Assembly (NCBI GenBank): GCA_905250025.1 | Contig: CAJNOJ010000108.1 | Span: 62,001 to 126,000 of the forward strand | Origin: Adineta ricciae | Taxonomy: Eukaryota > Rotifera > Eurotatoria > Adinetida > Adinetidae | Length of the DNA stretch: 64,000 nt | Reading direction: 5' to 3' | Shown: positions 60,822 to 64,000 of the stretch, piece by piece | How positions within the stretch are numbered: the stretch's first letter is position 1 | Layout: each line of letters begins with the position of its first letter | Translations under genes and position numbers: made by a program | The notes under the pieces: generated by a model | The model's database searches: none | What the model was told of the DNA's origin: nothing | What the model saw: only the letters and a program-made list of their open reading frames with translations

Positions 60822-63799
60822 ATGGAGATCGAAGAAAAATTAGCAAAAACTGATGAAATTCTTCAATATGAAAACGAAATTATTCTTCAAATATTTCACG
60901 AAGATGGTTTATTAATCCTAGCAAGGTAATACACTCTCATTCCATCACTATTCTCTTCTACTTTTCCGTTTATACAGAGGCCTCGGTTTAGAGAGAATCT
61001 TTTGCGAAATGTTAAAACTTTATTGTGCAGAACACAATCTTGTTTTCATTTTGGGCTGTACAGATGTCGAACAAAACTACTTCATAGAACAATTAATTCA
61101 TCAAGGAATCGATCCACCACCACGTGTGATTACAGCGGACATATCAATTCATGAACGAAAGGAACTTTACCTGCAAGGTGGATTGTTTTTCGTTACTGCA
61201 AGGTAATTTCATTCGGATAGAGTAAAAGTTCAAATCATGTGAATTTTTATTTAGAATTTTAACTGTTGATTTGCTCACTGATCGAATGCCGATCGATCTA
61301 ATTACTGGTTTATTGGTGTACCGTGCTCATCGTATAACAGATTCGTCTCCTGAGTCATTCATTGTTCGTTTATACCGTGATAAAAATAAAACCGGTTTTA
61401 TCAAAGGTTTCACTGATTCAGCGTTGGACTTTTCTCGTGGATATAATCAACTAGATTGTGTAATGAAAAATCTTTTTCTTCGTCACGTTTATCTGTATCC
61501 AAGATTTCAAGTCACAGTACGTTCGACATTTGAAAACTGTTCACCGGATGTGATTGAACTACAAGTACCATTAACAGTGCTAATGATGGATATTCAAATA
61601 TCTCTAACAGAATTGATCAACGCATGTTTACAAGAACTTCGCTCATCAACAACATGGTTAGATAATGATATGTTAACCGTAGATCAAGCGATATTAAGTT
61701 CATTCGAACGATTGATTCATGTACAACTTCAACCTATATGGAATCAAATTAGTATTCGGACAAAACAGTTGTTGAATGATATTAAAACACTACGATTATT
61801 TGTGCTTTATTTAACACAATATGATTGTGTGACGTTTTATAATGCGGTGCAAGCGGTTTTTATCAACGAGAAAATGTATGGATCGCGTGGAAAGAATGTT
61901 TACTCGTCGCAGGGAACAACGGGCAGTTGGCTTTATCTACCAGCAGCAGAAAGATTATTAGTGGTGAGTGAGAAAGTGGGAGGGAATGAGTAGTGGAAAA
62001 AAGAATTTGTTTAGGCAGCGAAATGTCGCGTTTTTGGCGAAATAGCGAAGAAACAGATACAACAAGCAAAAGATAAAGAAGAACCGGCGAAACTTGAAGA
62101 AAATCCGAAATTAAAACTGGTTTCTGATGTTCTACAAGAAATTCGAGAAAACGAAGATAATCAAATGTTAGGACCACCCATAACATTAATCGTCTGCGCA
62201 GAAGATCGAGCATGTTCGCAATTGAAACAGGTTAAAACATCACAATCATGAAAGCCTTAAATTATTCTTTCGATGTCTTTTCAGTATCTTCTATTAGGCG
62301 GAAGGGTTATGCTGGAACGTTTACTAGAACAAACACTCAACCCACCAACTACGAACGAAGTCGAAGTGAAAAAACCAGTAGTACTGGATGTCCGTCTTTC
62401 GTATTTGTTAGTTCTCATTGTTGGTTACATTGTTCTAGGAGAAAAAAGCGAAGAAGACTCGAACAACAAATGAGACGAAAGAAGAAACAACAGATGAAAC
62501 TTCCAATAGAGACGAAAAGCTTGATATCGAAGGCGTAAAATTGCATATTCTATTTGTTACTCTTTCGAAAAACGATGTTTTAGATTGAAGGAGGTTATGT
62601 CATTGAGGATGACGATGGGTCAACCTGTCCATCAACAACCATTCTCTATCCTTTCAGTGGAAATATCGATAATCATTTTGTTCTCGGAAAGATTTTATTG
62701 AAATATCGTCCACGATTTGTTATTTTGTATGACGCATCACTAACATTCGTTCGACAACTTGAAGTAAAATTCAATAACATATAAACAAGGATTGAATTGA
62801 TTTTGCTTCAGGTATTTAAAGCAACAAATCCCACTCATCCTCTACGAATCTATTTTCTTCTCTACGGTAAATCAATTGAAGAACAACGGTATTTATTAAG
62901 TGTTAAAAAGGAAAAAGAAGCTTTTGAAAATCTTGTTCGAGAAAAAGCTGTAAGGAAAAGAAAACAAACTCGAATTTCAACATAAGTGCATCTCTAATTG
63001 CAGTCGATGGTCATTCCTGAAGAACGTGAAGGTCGAGATGAATACAATCCATTACTAAGTCGTGATCCTACTCCAGCTAATCAACAAGCATATGGAACCG
63101 GTGCAGCTTCGACTATCGATCCAACCGATACGAGACATGGAGGTTTAATTCCAATGAAACCAATATCAAACCTTCGTCCAAAAGTGATTGTCGATATGAG
63201 AGAATTTCGAAGTGAACTTCCATCGTTGATTTGGAAACGAGGCATTGATATCGAACCGGTGACACTCGAAGTTGGAGATTATATTTTAACACCAGAAATA
63301 TGTATTGAAAGAAAAAGTGTATCGGATTTGATTGGTTCGTTGAACAACGGTCGATTGTACCAACAAGCGTTACAAATGACAAGATTTTATAAGAAGCCAA
63401 TGTTATTGATTGAATTTGACCAAAAACAAGCATTTCATCTTGCGGTAGATTCGAAGAAAATGTTCTTCTTTTGAACATAAACCTTTTCTTTTTCGGTAGA
63501 ACAAACAAAAACACAATTCTTCGTCAGAATTCAATGCACATGACGTCACATCAAAATTAGCCTTGTTGACAATGCATTTTCCGAAATTACGAATTCTCTG
63601 GTGTCCATCACCTTATGCAAGTGCAGAACTATTTGAAGATTTAAAAGTAAGGAGCCTAACGTTCTTCAAAGCCTTCTGAAAAACGAAAACTTCACATTTT
63701 CAGAGAGATCGAGAAGAACCCGATTCCAAAAATGCCATGTTAGTCACGGCTGAATCCGAACTACTCGATGAAGATGAACGATACAATTCTATTGTTCAG
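60822..63799 (+). CDS. ERCC4: DNA repair endonuclease XPF (ERCC4), 3' end missing or broken
   Basis: XPF with ERCC1 cuts the 5' side of lesions in nucleotide excision repair and acts in crosslink repair. Start [15 protein letters not shown]; then a helicase-like region ([52 protein letters not shown]) whose helicase motifs are degenerate, as in all XPF. The nuclease domain is intact: [40 protein letters not shown] (the GDx(n)ERKxxxD active site) and [18 protein letters not shown]. It continues [20 protein letters not shown] and [14 protein letters not shown], where the exon ends at 63799. The tandem HhH domain that binds ERCC1 should follow but is not visible. The next in-frame exon ends after about 13 codons. 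Confidence 0.9.
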
Positions 63800-64000
63800 G
63801 TAATTTACTAATCAGAGTACACAACGAAGTTACAAACGATATCTAAACAATTATCAACAGTTTTTAGTAGTGTACCGTACTGAAAAAGTAGCGTTTACAT
63901 GATTTCAGTTAAGCCAGTAATACAATGAGCGATTCACTCGAAGTTGTGCGTCTCCGGACATTCCTTTTAATAGAACTGTTGTAACCGACAAAATACGCAT
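63800..64000 (+). other. XPF terminal intron and unresolved right edge
   Basis: A donor at 63800 (GTAATTT) and an acceptor ending at 63861 would lead to FLVVYRTEKVAFT and a stop at 63899-63901. Only the first two residues fit the XPF family. The rest (63905-64000) matches nothing recognised. A longer intron reaching beyond the window, or an insertion or breakpoint, is possible. Confidence 0.45.

Overview
The window looks like nuclear DNA of a small, gene-dense animal, most likely a bdelloid rotifer (inference; no marker gene settles it). It is AT-rich, most genes are split by GT-AG introns of about 45-60 bp, and intergenic gaps are mostly a few hundred bases. It carries clear animal genes: IFT144/WDR19, FAM98, PPP4R2, ZFAND1, a discoidin domain receptor, an EVI1/PRDM16-type zinc-finger factor, ATG2, UBE2Q, a beta-1,4-galactosyltransferase and XPF. 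Between them sit genes that animals normally lack: two bacterial-type MEP isoprenoid pathway enzymes (IspE, IspF), a germin-like cupin and a reductase/dehydratase nucleotide-sugar fusion. This mixture, with an ADP-ribosyltransferase-TPR protein and an orphan rhodopsin-like receptor, is typical of bdelloid genomes.

Layout. 0.5-6.2 kb (-): WDR19/IFT144, with an X-box-like motif before its start. 6.6-12.2 kb (+): a small four-helix membrane protein, FAM98 and a VRK-like pseudokinase with an acidic tail. 12.6-19.0 kb (+): a small secreted/anchored protein, a Gln-rich chitin-binding secreted protein, a two-TM unknown protein and a small heat-shock protein with a perfect five-unit heat-shock element. 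19.1-22.5 kb: an intronless propeller-like protein (-), then PPP4R2 (-) and ZFAND1 (+) head to head. 22.9-26.9 kb: germin-like cupin (-) and a NOX5-like NADPH oxidase (+). 27.1-33.7 kb: intronless ispE and ispF (+), ART-TPR (-) and a 7TM receptor (-). A pair of related ~85-bp hairpin-rich repeats, in the same orientation, brackets ispE, ispF and ART-TPR. 34.9-37.9 kb (-): DDR-like receptor kinase. 38-44 kb: gene-poor, with two very small genes (a Gly/His-rich protein and a hydrophilic protein). 44.0-45.9 kb (+): RmlD/RmlB-like fusion. 46.2-47.4 kb (-): EVI1-like zinc-finger gene beside an assembly gap. 48.9-56.7 kb (-): ATG2. 57.4-63.8 kb (+): UBE2Q, B4GALT and XPF, the last apparently broken or leaving the window.

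Most promising: IspE and IspF catalyse consecutive steps of a pathway animals do not have. Both are intact, intronless and catalytically complete here, are flanked by ordinary eukaryotic genes, and each has an AATAAA signal after its stop (ispF also has an upstream TATA box). A second theme is pseudoenzymes: the VRK-like kinase, the DDR kinase and the dehydratase fusion each keep their fold motifs but lack a key catalytic residue. Two exact duplications of about 180 and 221 bp around N positions (47.3-47.7 and 48.4-48.9 kb) are best read as assembly artefacts.
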